A DNA stretch of 64,000 bases from positions 186,001-250,000 of the forward strand of contig CAZFLM010000001.1 of assembly GCA_964519955.1 (NCBI GenBank). The letters are read 5' to 3'. A model generated the notes under the pieces. That model was not told the DNA's origin, did not search any database, and saw nothing but the letters and a program-made list of their open reading frames with translations. Position 1 is the first letter of the stretch. Every line of letters begins with the position of its first letter. The stretch is from CAZFLM01 sp964519955. GTDB taxonomy: Bacteria; Armatimonadota; Chthonomonadetes; Chthonomonadales; CAJBBX01. Below are positions 1-7,995 of the stretch, piece by piece. Both the position numbers and the translations under genes were made by a program.

Positions 1-672
1 ATGCTTGTACCGTCCGGTGACGTCGAGCGTCCCGTCACCGCTCAGGACTATCGGGCCCTTGGAGTACAGCGCGGCCTTCATCGTCAGAGTGCGCGTGGCC
101 GTGTCGGTGAGCGTGTTGGTCGTTCCGGGCGCCGAGACGATGAAGACCTTCTGCTTCGATTCCAGATCCAGTGCGGGGCCCGCGGTGCCGTTGATCGTGA
201 CGCCGTCAAGGTAGAGCTGGTAGGCGCTGCTGCTGGAAGCCGTCAGCGTTCCGCTCAGCGTCCCCGTGAGGTCGTACTTGAGGGGCTGACTGACGGTCGA
301 GGCGATGGTGATGCCGTTGGCGGTCTTCGTAACGACCAGGCTGCGGTCGCCGCTGGTGAGCAGCGTGACGCCGCCGGTGGTTATCTCCAGAGCGGGGCCG
401 GAGGAGGTCCGGGCAGTACCGGCGGTGAAGTCGATCGTGATGGTCTCGCCGAAGACCGTGTTGTCGACAACGTCGGCGGGATCGTAGGTGGTCGCCAGCT
501 CCGCGAGCGAGGCCGCGAACGGACTGCTGTCGACCTCCGCCGCCGTGATCGTCCCCGTAGAGCCGCCGTTCGAGCTGTGCGAACCGCCTCCGCAGCCGGG
601 GATCGCCAGCAACCCCAGGGCGAGCATCAGGAACGCGATCGTGCGTGGACAGACCGGGTTTGGGCGTCTCAT
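1..672 (-). CDS. Cthe_2159-like carbohydrate-binding lipoprotein, C-terminus beyond window
   Basis: The reading frame starts at an ATG at 672, with a GGAGG ribosome site 6 nt upstream, and runs open to base 1, so only the first 224 codons are present. The N-terminus has a hydrophobic stretch ending in IPGC, then a Gly/Ser linker, which reads as a lipoprotein signal with the lipidated Cys near residue 26. The rest is Ser/Thr/Gly-rich and aligns along its length with the protein encoded at 907-2586 (shared motifs TITIDFTA, LYLDGVTINGTAGPALDLES, GDGTLDVTG). That protein resembles the parallel beta-helix family of Cthe_2159, which binds acidic polysaccharides. It is probably a surface-attached glycan-binding lipoprotein. 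The family assignment is from recalled motif style. Confidence 0.75.
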   Translation of the reverse strand, partial: MRRPNPVCPRTIAFLMLALGLLAIPGCGGGSHSSNGGSTGTITAAEVDSSPFAASLAELATTYDPADVVDNTVFGETITIDFTAGTARTSSGPALEITTGGVTLLTSGDRSLVVTKTANGITIASTVSQPLKYDLTGTLSGTLTASSSSAYQLYLDGVTINGTAGPALDLESKQKVFIVSAPGTTNTLTDTATRTLTMKAALYSKGPIVLSGDGTLDVTGRYKH

Positions 673-906
673 GGTGGCCTCCGTACCCGCTAATCTACCC
701 TCGCCGGCCGGCCTGCACAACCCTACCCGCCCAGAATGCCCTCCCGGCGCACAGATTCGCGGCATCGGTCGCGGTCACCGCGCCTGGGTCGCAGGCGGAG
801 ACGGTGTGGCCCCGCAGCGGTCCGCCACCGCAGGGCCACTCTCGTGGTGACTCGCCGCACGTCGCCGGGCGCACCGAAGCATGCACCCAGGACGCGCCTA
901 CCGAGC

Positions 907-2586
907 CTAGAAGTACGCGCCGCCGAGCTTGGTGACGATCGAGGACACGGTGAAGCTGGTGCCGGCCGTGCCGCCGGTGAGGCCCAGGTCGTCGAGGTAC
1001 AGCCCATTGAAGAGGTTGGCCGCCGTGACCGTTCCACCGGTGTAGACCGTGTAGGATGTGCCCGTCTTGATACTGGGGGACGAGAGCACCACGGTCGCAC
1101 ACGTCTGCGGCACCGTGTAGGAGAACACCGATGTGCCGTCGGCGGCCTTGATCGACATCGTGCTCCCACTGGACATGGGTCCGAGCACGATCGTGTTCTG
1201 CGTGGGCGATGGCGTGCTGGTCGTGCCGCCGATGCCGACGAGGGTGCCGCCACTGATCAGGAACGTGTTCTGATCGCAGTCGAAGGGCCCGTCAGGCGCG
1301 CCGGTGCCGATCGCCACGATGACGCCGCCCGCGATGGTGAGCTTGCCATTGGAGTCGATCGCGTCGTTCCTCGAACTCGCGCAGTACAGGTAGCCGCCCT
1401 TGATCGTGACGGAAGTGCCCGCATTCAGGGCGTCGTCGGTCGTGTTGATCGTCATGTACCCGTCGTTGATGGTGAGGTCCGACTTCGCCTCGATGCCCTC
1501 GGGGCTGCAGCTCACTGTCGTGCCGCCGGAGACGTACTCATACGGCGTTCCGGTGGTGGTGAGGCTGATGACGCCGTTGTTGACCACCACATACGGCGAT
1601 GGGTCATCTGAGGTGGATGCCGTGCTGGCGTCTTCGTCGATGTCCCAGCCCGCGGTGATGGCCTTGCCGACGGAGGTGACCGTGATGTACCCGCCGTTGA
1701 TCACGATGAACCCCTTGCCCGTTCCCGTGGTCTCGGAGCCCTCGACCTTGATCCCCTTGCTCTCGTCGTCGACGGTAGTCCCAGTGGCGGTGACGGTCAG
1801 CTTGCCGTCATCGAAGATGAAGCCGTTCACCGAGCGAACGGCGTCCTTGGTGCTGACCGCCACCCTGACGGTGCCGCCGCGAATGCGAATGTAGTCATTG
1901 CTGAAGACGCCGTGCTTGTAGCTACCCGTCACGCTGGTGGTGCCGTCTCCGCTGAACACCATCGGGCCCTTGCCGTACAGCGCCGCTTTCATGGTCATGG
2001 TGCGGGTGGACGCGTCGGTCAGCGTGTTGGTCGTTCCGAACGCCGAGACGATGAAGACCTTCTGCGCCGACTCCAGGTCGAGCGCGGGACCGGCGGTACC
2101 GTTGATCGTGACGCCGTCGAGGTAGAGCTGGTACGGGCTGCTGCTGGTCACGGTCAGCGTCCCGCTCAGTTGGCCGGTGAGGTCGTACTTGATGTTCTGA
2201 CTGACCGTCGAGCTGACCGCGATGCCGTTGGCGGTCTTGGTGACGACCAAGCTGCCGCTCGAGCTGAGCAGCGTCACGCCGTCGGTGGTGATCGTCTGGG
2301 CTGTGCCGGACGAGGTCCGGGCGGTGAGGGCTGTAAAGTCGATGATAATGGTGTCGCCGAAGACGACGTTCTCGACGACGTCGGCAGCATCGTAGGTGCT
2401 TGCCAGCGCCGCGACCGAGGTGGCGAACGGCGTGCTGTCGATAGCGGTCGGCGTCGTCGTCCCGCCGGAGCCACCGCCCGAGCTGTGGGAGCCGCCTCCC
2501 CCTCCGCAGCCGGGCACGATGAGCATGCCGAGAACAAGCAACAAGAAGGCGACTGCGAGGGCTCCGACCTGTAGCTGCTTCTCCAT
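907..2586 (-). CDS. Cthe_2159-like beta-helix carbohydrate-binding lipoprotein
   Basis: 559 residues. I chose the ATG at 2586, which has GGAGG 7 nt upstream and gives a proper lipoprotein signal (hydrophobic run ending in VPGC near residue 20, then a Gly/Ser-rich linker). An upstream in-frame extension has no signal and is not supported. The body is a Thr/Ser/Gly/Asp-rich repetitive fold with recurrent motifs such as GVTINGTAGPALDLES, KGIKVEGS, GGYITVTS and DALNAG. This is typical of the right-handed beta-helix carbohydrate-binding family around Cthe_2159. It is a close tandem paralogue of the gene to its left (1-672), and the ribosome-site region is nearly the same in both (acGGAGGcc). No catalytic motif is seen. 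The likely role is binding acidic polysaccharide at the cell surface. Confidence 0.8.
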   Translation of the reverse strand: MEKQLQVGALAVAFLLLVLGMLIVPGCGGGGGSHSSGGGSGGTTTPTAIDSTPFATSVAALASTYDAADVVENVVFGDTIIIDFTALTARTSSGTAQTITTDGVTLLSSSGSLVVTKTANGIAVSSTVSQNIKYDLTGQLSGTLTVTSSSPYQLYLDGVTINGTAGPALDLESAQKVFIVSAFGTTNTLTDASTRTMTMKAALYGKGPMVFSGDGTTSVTGSYKHGVFSNDYIRIRGGTVRVAVSTKDAVRSVNGFIFDDGKLTVTATGTTVDDESKGIKVEGSETTGTGKGFIVINGGYITVTSVGKAITAGWDIDEDASTASTSDDPSPYVVVNNGVISLTTTGTPYEYVSGGTTVSCSPEGIEAKSDLTINDGYMTINTTDDALNAGTSVTIKGGYLYCASSRNDAIDSNGKLTIAGGVIVAIGTGAPDGPFDCDQNTFLISGGTLVGIGGTTSTPSPTQNTIVLGPMSSGSTMSIKAADGTSVFSYTVPQTCATVVLSSPSIKTGTSYTVYTGGTVTAANLFNGLYLDDLGLTGGTAGTSFTVSSIVTKLGGAYF

Positions 2587-2998
2587 GAAGGCCTCCGTAT
2601 CCTGTGATCCATCCCTGCCAGCCAGCCCAACGCGCTCCGCCACGACGGTCCGCTGGCGCATTGGCAGATCCACTGAGGACTGCCGCAGACACTTACGCCG
2701 CGGCACAGCCGGTCAAAACGCGCTGAGGCCGAAGAAGATCGACAGGCGGCTTGCCCGGCGCATGCTGCACGAGGCTCCGCTGGTACGCCACGATGTGCGC
2801 CGCGGGCACTCGGGGATGCGGTAGCGGGCGTCGCGGCGCGGTTGTACGCGGGGTGAGAGCAGGGGAGGAGCGAGCGGGCCAGGCGTCGGCCCAGACCCAG
2901 CGGGCCGTGCGCTAGCCTGGACCATGCACGAGTGCAGTGACGGGATGGGCCTCCGTGCCCGTCCGGTGGGACTCATGAACGGGTCAGGCTAGACCGCC
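2587..2998. other. Intergenic stretch, no gene seen
   Basis: No frame here has a convincing start, ribosome site or protein-like composition. The open frames present are Arg/Pro-rich shadow translations. It presumably holds the promoter of the lipoprotein gene to the left, but I could not pick out clear -35/-10 boxes. Confidence 0.5.
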
Positions 2999-3027
2999 GA
3001 GGCCGCCCAGCAGAGCCAGGCAGCCTC
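2999..3027 (-). terminator. Hairpin terminator, GAGGCYGCC family
   Basis: Read on the minus strand, GAGGCTGCC pairs with GGCGGCCTC across an 11-nt loop, 38 nt after the stop of the zinc-ribbon gene at 3066-4793. The stem and much of the loop (CTCTGCT) are shared with the hairpin behind the tRNA gene at 50339-50368, so this is a repeated terminator type. No long T-run follows. Confidence 0.6.
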
Positions 3028-3065
3028 GATGCGTGAGCCCGGAGATGCGGCGGCGCCGTACCGCG

Positions 3066-4793
3066 TCACATCTGCATGGCGCTTGCCAGCGCGGCCAGTT
3101 GCTCGGCTGTGGCGCTGCTAGGCCCCGTGACCACGACGATGTACGGGCCCTTCCGGAAGGCGAGGCCCTTGCCGTCGCCGAAGTCGACCAGGCGCGCGCC
3201 GAGATCCGGCATCTGCTGCGCCTCCGACATGCCGAGGCCCACTGTATAGCGCATCAGGAGCCACAGGTTCGCGGCCTGCCTCGGGTCGCCGTAGTCGAGG
3301 ACAGCGGCGCGCCACTCGCCCCCGCCGGAGCTGCGGTACTCGGCCGTCGTCACCCAGCCGGGCAGGAACCGCCGGATCGGCGCCAGCGCCTTGTCTACGT
3401 CCTGGGGCGGCGTGCTCCCTCCCTGGCTTGCCTCCTCGAGGGCAGCGGCCAGGTCGATGCTGCCCACCGAGATGGTCTCGAAGCCGGGCGGGAGGTCGGC
3501 CGGTAGGGCGGCCAGCTCGTCGCGCGCCTCCGGATTGTCGTTCAGCCCTTCGCCGTTGCCCACGTTCTGCGCCAACCGCTCGGTCAGCTCACGCCCTTCG
3601 GAGTCGGGAGCATGAACCAGCACGACCGTGTCGCTGTCCGGCCGGCCGAGCACGAACGTCTCCTCCTTGCCGGTGTCGATCCGCGAACCGACGTACGTTG
3701 CGCCGGACGGGCTCTGCACGCTGATGCCGGTCCGCTTGCCGCCCGTCGAGCGCGCCACCATCCGCTCCAGCTCGTCCGATGGCCGATGCGACGGCCGGCG
3801 GCGCTTGACGACGTGCACGTAGGACCGCGCCCTGGAGGTGCTCCGCTCACCGGCGGGCGAGCGCCGGCCGTACTCGGCGGAGGTCATGCTCGAGGCCAGC
3901 CGCGGCAGCTCGGCGCTTGGGAAGCCGGTGGGCAGCCACGACGAGCCGACGGAGAGCGCCTTGCTGCCGGAGCCCGACGTGAAGTCCTGCGACACCACCG
4001 CCTTCACGGCCGCCGGGTTCGCCGCGTCCGTGTCGACCGGGAACTCGCGGAGCATGCCCGCCATGCGTTTCGGGAGTGCGGGCGCCTTGCGAGCGGGCGG
4101 TGTGTACGCCAGCGCCCGGGTGAGGGCGTAGAACCCGGCGCCGCCGCACAGCACCACGAGGACGGCGGTCATGGCGACGGCCGAGAGCGCCAGACGGGGT
4201 CCCGACGACAGCGTCCGCGTGAGCGGAGCGGCGGCCGGCGCCACCGCGCTGCCGCACGCCGCGCAGAACGTGTCGCCCGGCGCCAGGCGATCGCCGCAGG
4301 TGGTGCACGTCACTGCCGCGGTGGGCGCGGGCGCGATCACCGAGTTGCCGCAGGCGCCGCAGAACGTGTCCCCCGGTATGAGGTCGGCGCGACAGTGGGG
4401 GCAGCGAGATGCCGACGGCGACGCTGTGAGAGCCAGGTGCAGCGGCACCAGAAGCCCGAGCACCGGCACCACCGCAAGGGCTCCGATGAAGCCGCGCTTG
4501 CCGCAGACCTCGGCGACGGCCATCCACATCATGACGGCAACCACGATGTTGACGATCGGGATCAGCAGCAGGAGAGCCAGTGCCGGCGACCTGCGGCCGA
4601 GCGTGCAGATGAAGAACACGTTGATGATTGGGAACCACGCCAGGACCGCCCCCTGGGTCCGTGTGCGAGCGGCGATGATCGTCAGCATCGTGGCGAGGTA
4701 GACGTGCGCCACGCCGGCCCATATCAGCATGGCCATCAGCGAGGCCGCCAGGTTCTGCATGATGAGGTGTGCGGCATCGGGGGTTGCGGTCAT
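3066..4793 (-). CDS. Membrane protein: DUF5684-like N-terminus, two zinc ribbons, extracytoplasmic C-domain
   Basis: 575 residues. The N-terminal 125 residues form about three to four membrane segments (roughly 14-40, 45-65, 70-95, 103-122), in a pattern like the DUF5684 family. Two zinc ribbons follow: CPHCRADLIPGDTFCGACG near 133 and CTTCGDRLAPGDTFCAACG near 161. A further membrane segment lies at about 202-225. The remaining 350 residues are soluble, probably outside the membrane, with no recognised domain. It ends zinc-ribbon cluster I and is followed by a hairpin terminator. It lies 9 nt after the zinc-ribbon/PD40 gene, so they are probably co-transcribed. Function is unknown. Zinc ribbons at a membrane boundary suggest a protein-protein docking module. 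Confidence 0.75.
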   Translation of the reverse strand: MTATPDAAHLIMQNLAASLMAMLIWAGVAHVYLATMLTIIAARTRTQGAVLAWFPIINVFFICTLGRRSPALALLLLIPIVNIVVAVMMWMAVAEVCGKRGFIGALAVVPVLGLLVPLHLALTASPSASRCPHCRADLIPGDTFCGACGNSVIAPAPTAAVTCTTCGDRLAPGDTFCAACGSAVAPAAAPLTRTLSSGPRLALSAVAMTAVLVVLCGGAGFYALTRALAYTPPARKAPALPKRMAGMLREFPVDTDAANPAAVKAVVSQDFTSGSGSKALSVGSSWLPTGFPSAELPRLASSMTSAEYGRRSPAGERSTSRARSYVHVVKRRRPSHRPSDELERMVARSTGGKRTGISVQSPSGATYVGSRIDTGKEETFVLGRPDSDTVVLVHAPDSEGRELTERLAQNVGNGEGLNDNPEARDELAALPADLPPGFETISVGSIDLAAALEEASQGGSTPPQDVDKALAPIRRFLPGWVTTAEYRSSGGGEWRAAVLDYGDPRQAANLWLLMRYTVGLGMSEAQQMPDLGARLVDFGDGKGLAFRKGPYIVVVTGPSSATAEQLAALASAMQM

Positions 4794-4802
4794 TGGGGTC
4801 TC

Positions 4803-6167
4803 CTATCTGCCGCCGGCGGGCTGGAGCAGCGGCCTGATGAGCCTGGACAGGTGCACCCCAGGGCCGACCAGGTTCGGCCCGGCGCCGCGGGTGATCGGGG
4901 TGGCGTTGCGGCCGTCTGCATCGGCCACGTAGACCTGCGCGCCCGTGAGATCGAAGCCCGGCCCCGACGGAATCCGCATGAAGCACAGGCCCGCGCCGCC
5001 GGGCAGCCAGCGGACGCCGACGTCCATGTCCGACCCCGCTGTCACCTGGACTGCGCCGCCGCCCGTGGGATCGATCGTGTAGATGTGCGCCTCGTTCTCG
5101 GCGTCCGTCGCCTTGCCCACGCACGCGATACGGCCGCCCGGCCCCCACACGCCGAACGCGCACTGCTTGAGCGGCGGCGCGGGCATGACGGCCGACACCG
5201 AGGTCCCGTCGAGGCTCGCGATAACGAGGTGCCAGCTATCGCCCTGGCGCTGCGTGACGAGAAGCCGCGCCCCGTCCGGCGACCACGATGGCGAAGTGCC
5301 CGGGCACACAAGCCGGTCGCTGGCCCCGGAGGCGTCCATCACGTGCACCTCCGGCCGGTCCGCCGAGGGCCCCGAGGTCGGCCAACTGTGGTAGGCGATC
5401 GAGCGCCCGTCGGGCGACCATGCGGGCCATCCGACGAGGCAGTTCGGCGCCGATCGGGCGATCACCACGAGGCCGCCCCCGTCCGGCGCGCTGGCGCAGA
5501 TGCTCGACTGCAGGGGCGACACCTCATCCAGCCGGGCGAAGGCAAGGCGGGCGCCGTCGGGCGAGGGCGCGGGGTCGTAGTCGAGCAAGCCGCCGGTGCG
5601 GAAGGTGGCAAGTTGCGCGCCGGATAGGCTCATCGCCGCGATGCGCAGATCGGTCGGGCCGCTGAAGGCGCGCACGATGTACACACGCTCCGCCGAGGGA
5701 TCGGTTGGCGGCGGCGCCGCCGATGTGGGCCCGATCACGGTGGGGCCTGGCGCAACGCTCTGCGGGGGCGAGGTCGCTGGGGCGGGCGCTGGCGGAGGCG
5801 ATGGCGCCTTCGGGCGATGCGTTGTGTACCACCACGAGAACGCGGCGATCAGGGCGAAGCACGCGACCGCCCCGAGCCACGGTGAGCCGGCGCGGTGAGG
5901 GACCGCCGGCGGCGTTGCGGTCGGGGCCGGCGGCGGGGGCGCGGGGCGCGGCGCGGCGGGAACCGGAGCGGCCGGCGGCGGCGCGACAGCGTGCGCGGGG
6001 GCGCCACAGTCGCCACAGAACGCCTCGCCCGGCTCCAGTTGCGCGCCGCATGCCCCGCACACGCCGGCCGGCGCGGACGTCGGGCTCGGGGAGGCGACGG
6101 GCCGGCCGCAGTCCCCACAGAACGGTGAGTCGGGTTCCAGCGCACTTCCGCAGTGCGGGCAGTTCAT
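4803..6167 (-). CDS. Double zinc-ribbon, Pro-rich, single-pass protein with PD40/TolB-type propeller
   Basis: 454 residues. It opens with two zinc ribbons (CPHCGSALEPDSPFCGDCG at residues 3-21 and CGACGAQLEPGEAFCGDCG near 37-55), then a Pro/Ala-rich stretch, a membrane segment near 95-115 (LGAVACFALIAAFSWWY), a second Pro-rich spacer and a propeller of PD40-like blades from about 160. Blade signatures are visible, such as SPDGARLAF, SPDGRSIAYHS and SPDGARLLVTQ. PD40 repeats resemble those of the TolB propeller and usually bind proteins or peptides. The topology puts the ribbons in the cytoplasm and the propeller outside. It lies between the GT2 gene (57-nt gap) and the DUF5684-like gene (9-nt gap). 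Its role is not known; it could be a sensor or scaffold spanning the membrane. Confidence 0.8.
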   Translation of the reverse strand: MNCPHCGSALEPDSPFCGDCGRPVASPSPTSAPAGVCGACGAQLEPGEAFCGDCGAPAHAVAPPPAAPVPAAPRPAPPPPAPTATPPAVPHRAGSPWLGAVACFALIAAFSWWYTTHRPKAPSPPPAPAPATSPPQSVAPGPTVIGPTSAAPPPTDPSAERVYIVRAFSGPTDLRIAAMSLSGAQLATFRTGGLLDYDPAPSPDGARLAFARLDEVSPLQSSICASAPDGGGLVVIARSAPNCLVGWPAWSPDGRSIAYHSWPTSGPSADRPEVHVMDASGASDRLVCPGTSPSWSPDGARLLVTQRQGDSWHLVIASLDGTSVSAVMPAPPLKQCAFGVWGPGGRIACVGKATDAENEAHIYTIDPTGGGAVQVTAGSDMDVGVRWLPGGAGLCFMRIPSGPGFDLTGAQVYVADADGRNATPITRGAGPNLVGPGVHLSRLIRPLLQPAGGR

Positions 6168-6223
6168 CGGGCACCCTCACTAGCCCCGCGTAGGCGTCGC
6201 CGTCCAAGAGCCCGGCGCCTCGA

Positions 6224-7291
6224 TCACGGCGCGGGCGTTCCGCACTTCGAGCAGAACCGCTTGCCGGTCGGCAGCTCTGCGCCGCACCGCGGGCACTCCG
6301 GCAGCGCGCCGGGATCCACTAGCCCGCAAACCTCACACCGCGCCGGCGCATCGGCCAGACCGCGCCGGCACTCAAGGGCTGCGGCAAGCTCCGCCAGGCG
6401 CCCTCGGAACGCCGCAAGGTCGGCCGCAAACCTTTCCAGGTACCACGCATCGTCGCGCACGAACCGCGCCCGGACCTCCGCGCGCCACTCCCAGAAACGG
6501 CGATCGTCGGCCACGCGTGCGAGCGCGGCGCGGAACGTGGGCCGCACCGAGTTGCCCGCGGCCAGCGCCCTCAGCCGCCATCCCGTGAAGCACGTGAGCA
6601 GGCACCGGGCCAGGTTGGTCTCGAACGCATCGGCCGCCGCCGGGCTGGGCACGCGGCTGTCGCGGAAGAGATGGCCGATCGCGGCGTTCGGGCAGCAGAT
6701 GCAGCGATAGCCGGACATCCAGGCCCGGAGGCTGATCCCCACATCCTCGACGCCCCACCCCACGTTGCCGGCATCGAAGCGCCCGAGCCGGTCGAACACC
6801 TCGCGCCGGTACCCCTGCCCGCACCCGACGATGGACGGCACCTCGAACGGTTCGTCCGCCTGCTTCGGCCCCCACGCGTTCGCCAGGGCCTCGTTGACGA
6901 CGTGGTGGGTGTAGCCGACGGCGTCCTGACGGTACAGGCTGCGGACGGCCTGACCGACGATGCCCACGCTCGGATCACGCAGGGCCTGGAGCGGCTCGCG
7001 GAGCCACCCGCCCTCTGGGATCACGTGGGCGTCCAGGAAGAACAGGTGCGTGCCGCGCGCCCGCTCCGCGCCGGCATTGCGCGCCGCCGATACGCCGCGG
7101 CCCGGCCCGTCGATGACGCTCGCCGCCGCCGAGCCATGCCGCAGGAAGTCGCACGACCCGTCATCCGAGCCGTCGTCCACGACGATGACCTCGACGGACG
7201 CCGGCTCCGACGCATGCAGCACCGCGTCCACGGTCCGGCGGACCCAGACGCCCTCGTTGCGCGCAGGGATGACAACGGAGACCTCGGGCAC
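6224..7291 (-). CDS. GT2 glycosyltransferase with C-terminal zinc ribbon
   Basis: 355 residues. The N-terminal 240 residues are a GT-A family 2 transferase: SVVIPARNEG at the start, VDDGSDDGS for the nucleotide-sugar pocket near residue 37, SAARNAGAERA, and LDAH as the metal-binding DxD equivalent near 86. A later GWGVEDVGISLR block resembles the region of polypeptide GalNAc-transferase-like enzymes that contacts the acceptor. After a helical region the protein ends in a zinc ribbon (CEVCGL, then CPRCGAELPTGKRFCSKCG). That tail is almost the same as the tail of the zinc-ribbon protein at 9768-10190. No membrane segment is seen. It probably glycosylates a partner within the same cluster; the tail may bring the enzyme to that partner (inference). 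Confidence 0.85.
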   Translation of the reverse strand: MPEVSVVIPARNEGVWVRRTVDAVLHASEPASVEVIVVDDGSDDGSCDFLRHGSAAASVIDGPGRGVSAARNAGAERARGTHLFFLDAHVIPEGGWLREPLQALRDPSVGIVGQAVRSLYRQDAVGYTHHVVNEALANAWGPKQADEPFEVPSIVGCGQGYRREVFDRLGRFDAGNVGWGVEDVGISLRAWMSGYRCICCPNAAIGHLFRDSRVPSPAAADAFETNLARCLLTCFTGWRLRALAAGNSVRPTFRAALARVADDRRFWEWRAEVRARFVRDDAWYLERFAADLAAFRGRLAELAAALECRRGLADAPARCEVCGLVDPGALPECPRCGAELPTGKRFCSKCGTPAP

Positions 7292-7306
7292 GCGCCGGCT
7301 CCCCGC

Positions 7307-7891
7307 TCACACCTTGATGTAGGGCACGGGCACGCCCTCTACCAGCGCCCTCCCCTCGAGTCCCTGCACCACGCCATCCCGCCGGACGCGCAGACGCAGC
7401 AGGAACAGCGTACGCTGGTCGATGGCCGTCAGCGCGACATCGAAGGCGCCGTCGGGAGCCTCGCGCACCTGCACCGGCCGGATCAGGTACTCGGCCTGCT
7501 CCTTGGCGGCCCTCTCGGCGGGATCGCTCGCGGCGGTGGGCAGCCAGGACGCGTCGGACGGCGACTCGATGACGACCATCGAGCGGCTGACCGCGCTGGA
7601 CAGGTAGAACCGCACGTAGGCGCCGACATCCGCCGGCTCCAGAAATAGCTCCTCGGCCCGGTTGAGCCGCGAGATGCTCCCCGGGTCGCCGATGCCCAGG
7701 ATCTGAGATCCGTCCGTCATGTACCGGAGATCGACGAACTTGTGCGGAAGGGTGACGACGAACTGGAGCAGACGGAACCGGCGATACGGAGGCATCGGCG
7801 TCTCGCGGCTTGTCGCCGGATACGTCGAGATCGTGAGCGCCTGGACCGGATCCGCGGCCTGGATCCTCGCCATAAGGTCTTCCGGTATCAT
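7307..7891 (-). CDS. Conserved-looking hypothetical protein downstream of metallopeptidase
   Basis: 194 residues, starting at the ATG at 7891, which has AGGAGG 10 nt upstream. Longer in-frame extension runs inside the neighbouring gene and has no ribosome site. The protein is soluble, with mixed alpha/beta composition, no signal peptide and no cysteines. Recognisable stretches are LPHKFVDLRYMTDGSQILGIGDPG and a C-terminal strand-rich part ending VEGVPVPYIKV. I do not recognise the family. It is the first gene downstream of the large HETVH metallopeptidase (7996-9738). That is where an immunity or chaperone gene would sit if that protein is a toxin, but this is only a positional argument. Confidence 0.7.
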   Translation of the reverse strand: MIPEDLMARIQAADPVQALTISTYPATSRETPMPPYRRFRLLQFVVTLPHKFVDLRYMTDGSQILGIGDPGSISRLNRAEELFLEPADVGAYVRFYLSSAVSRSMVVIESPSDASWLPTAASDPAERAAKEQAEYLIRPVQVREAPDGAFDVALTAIDQRTLFLLRLRVRRDGVVQGLEGRALVEGVPVPYIKV

Positions 7892-7995
7892 TGCGGCGGT
7901 GCCTCCTGGAGCGCCGGGCCTGCCTCGATCGTGCGCTGACTGCCGCAGGGCGGGCCTCGTCACCTGCCCGATGTACCGTTCGCAGTCGCGTGAGG

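Noticed and set aside
2713..2976. Small minus-strand frame left of the DUF5684-like gene
   Set aside because: Ser/Arg/Pro-rich, no ribosome site, no hydrophobic or motif features.
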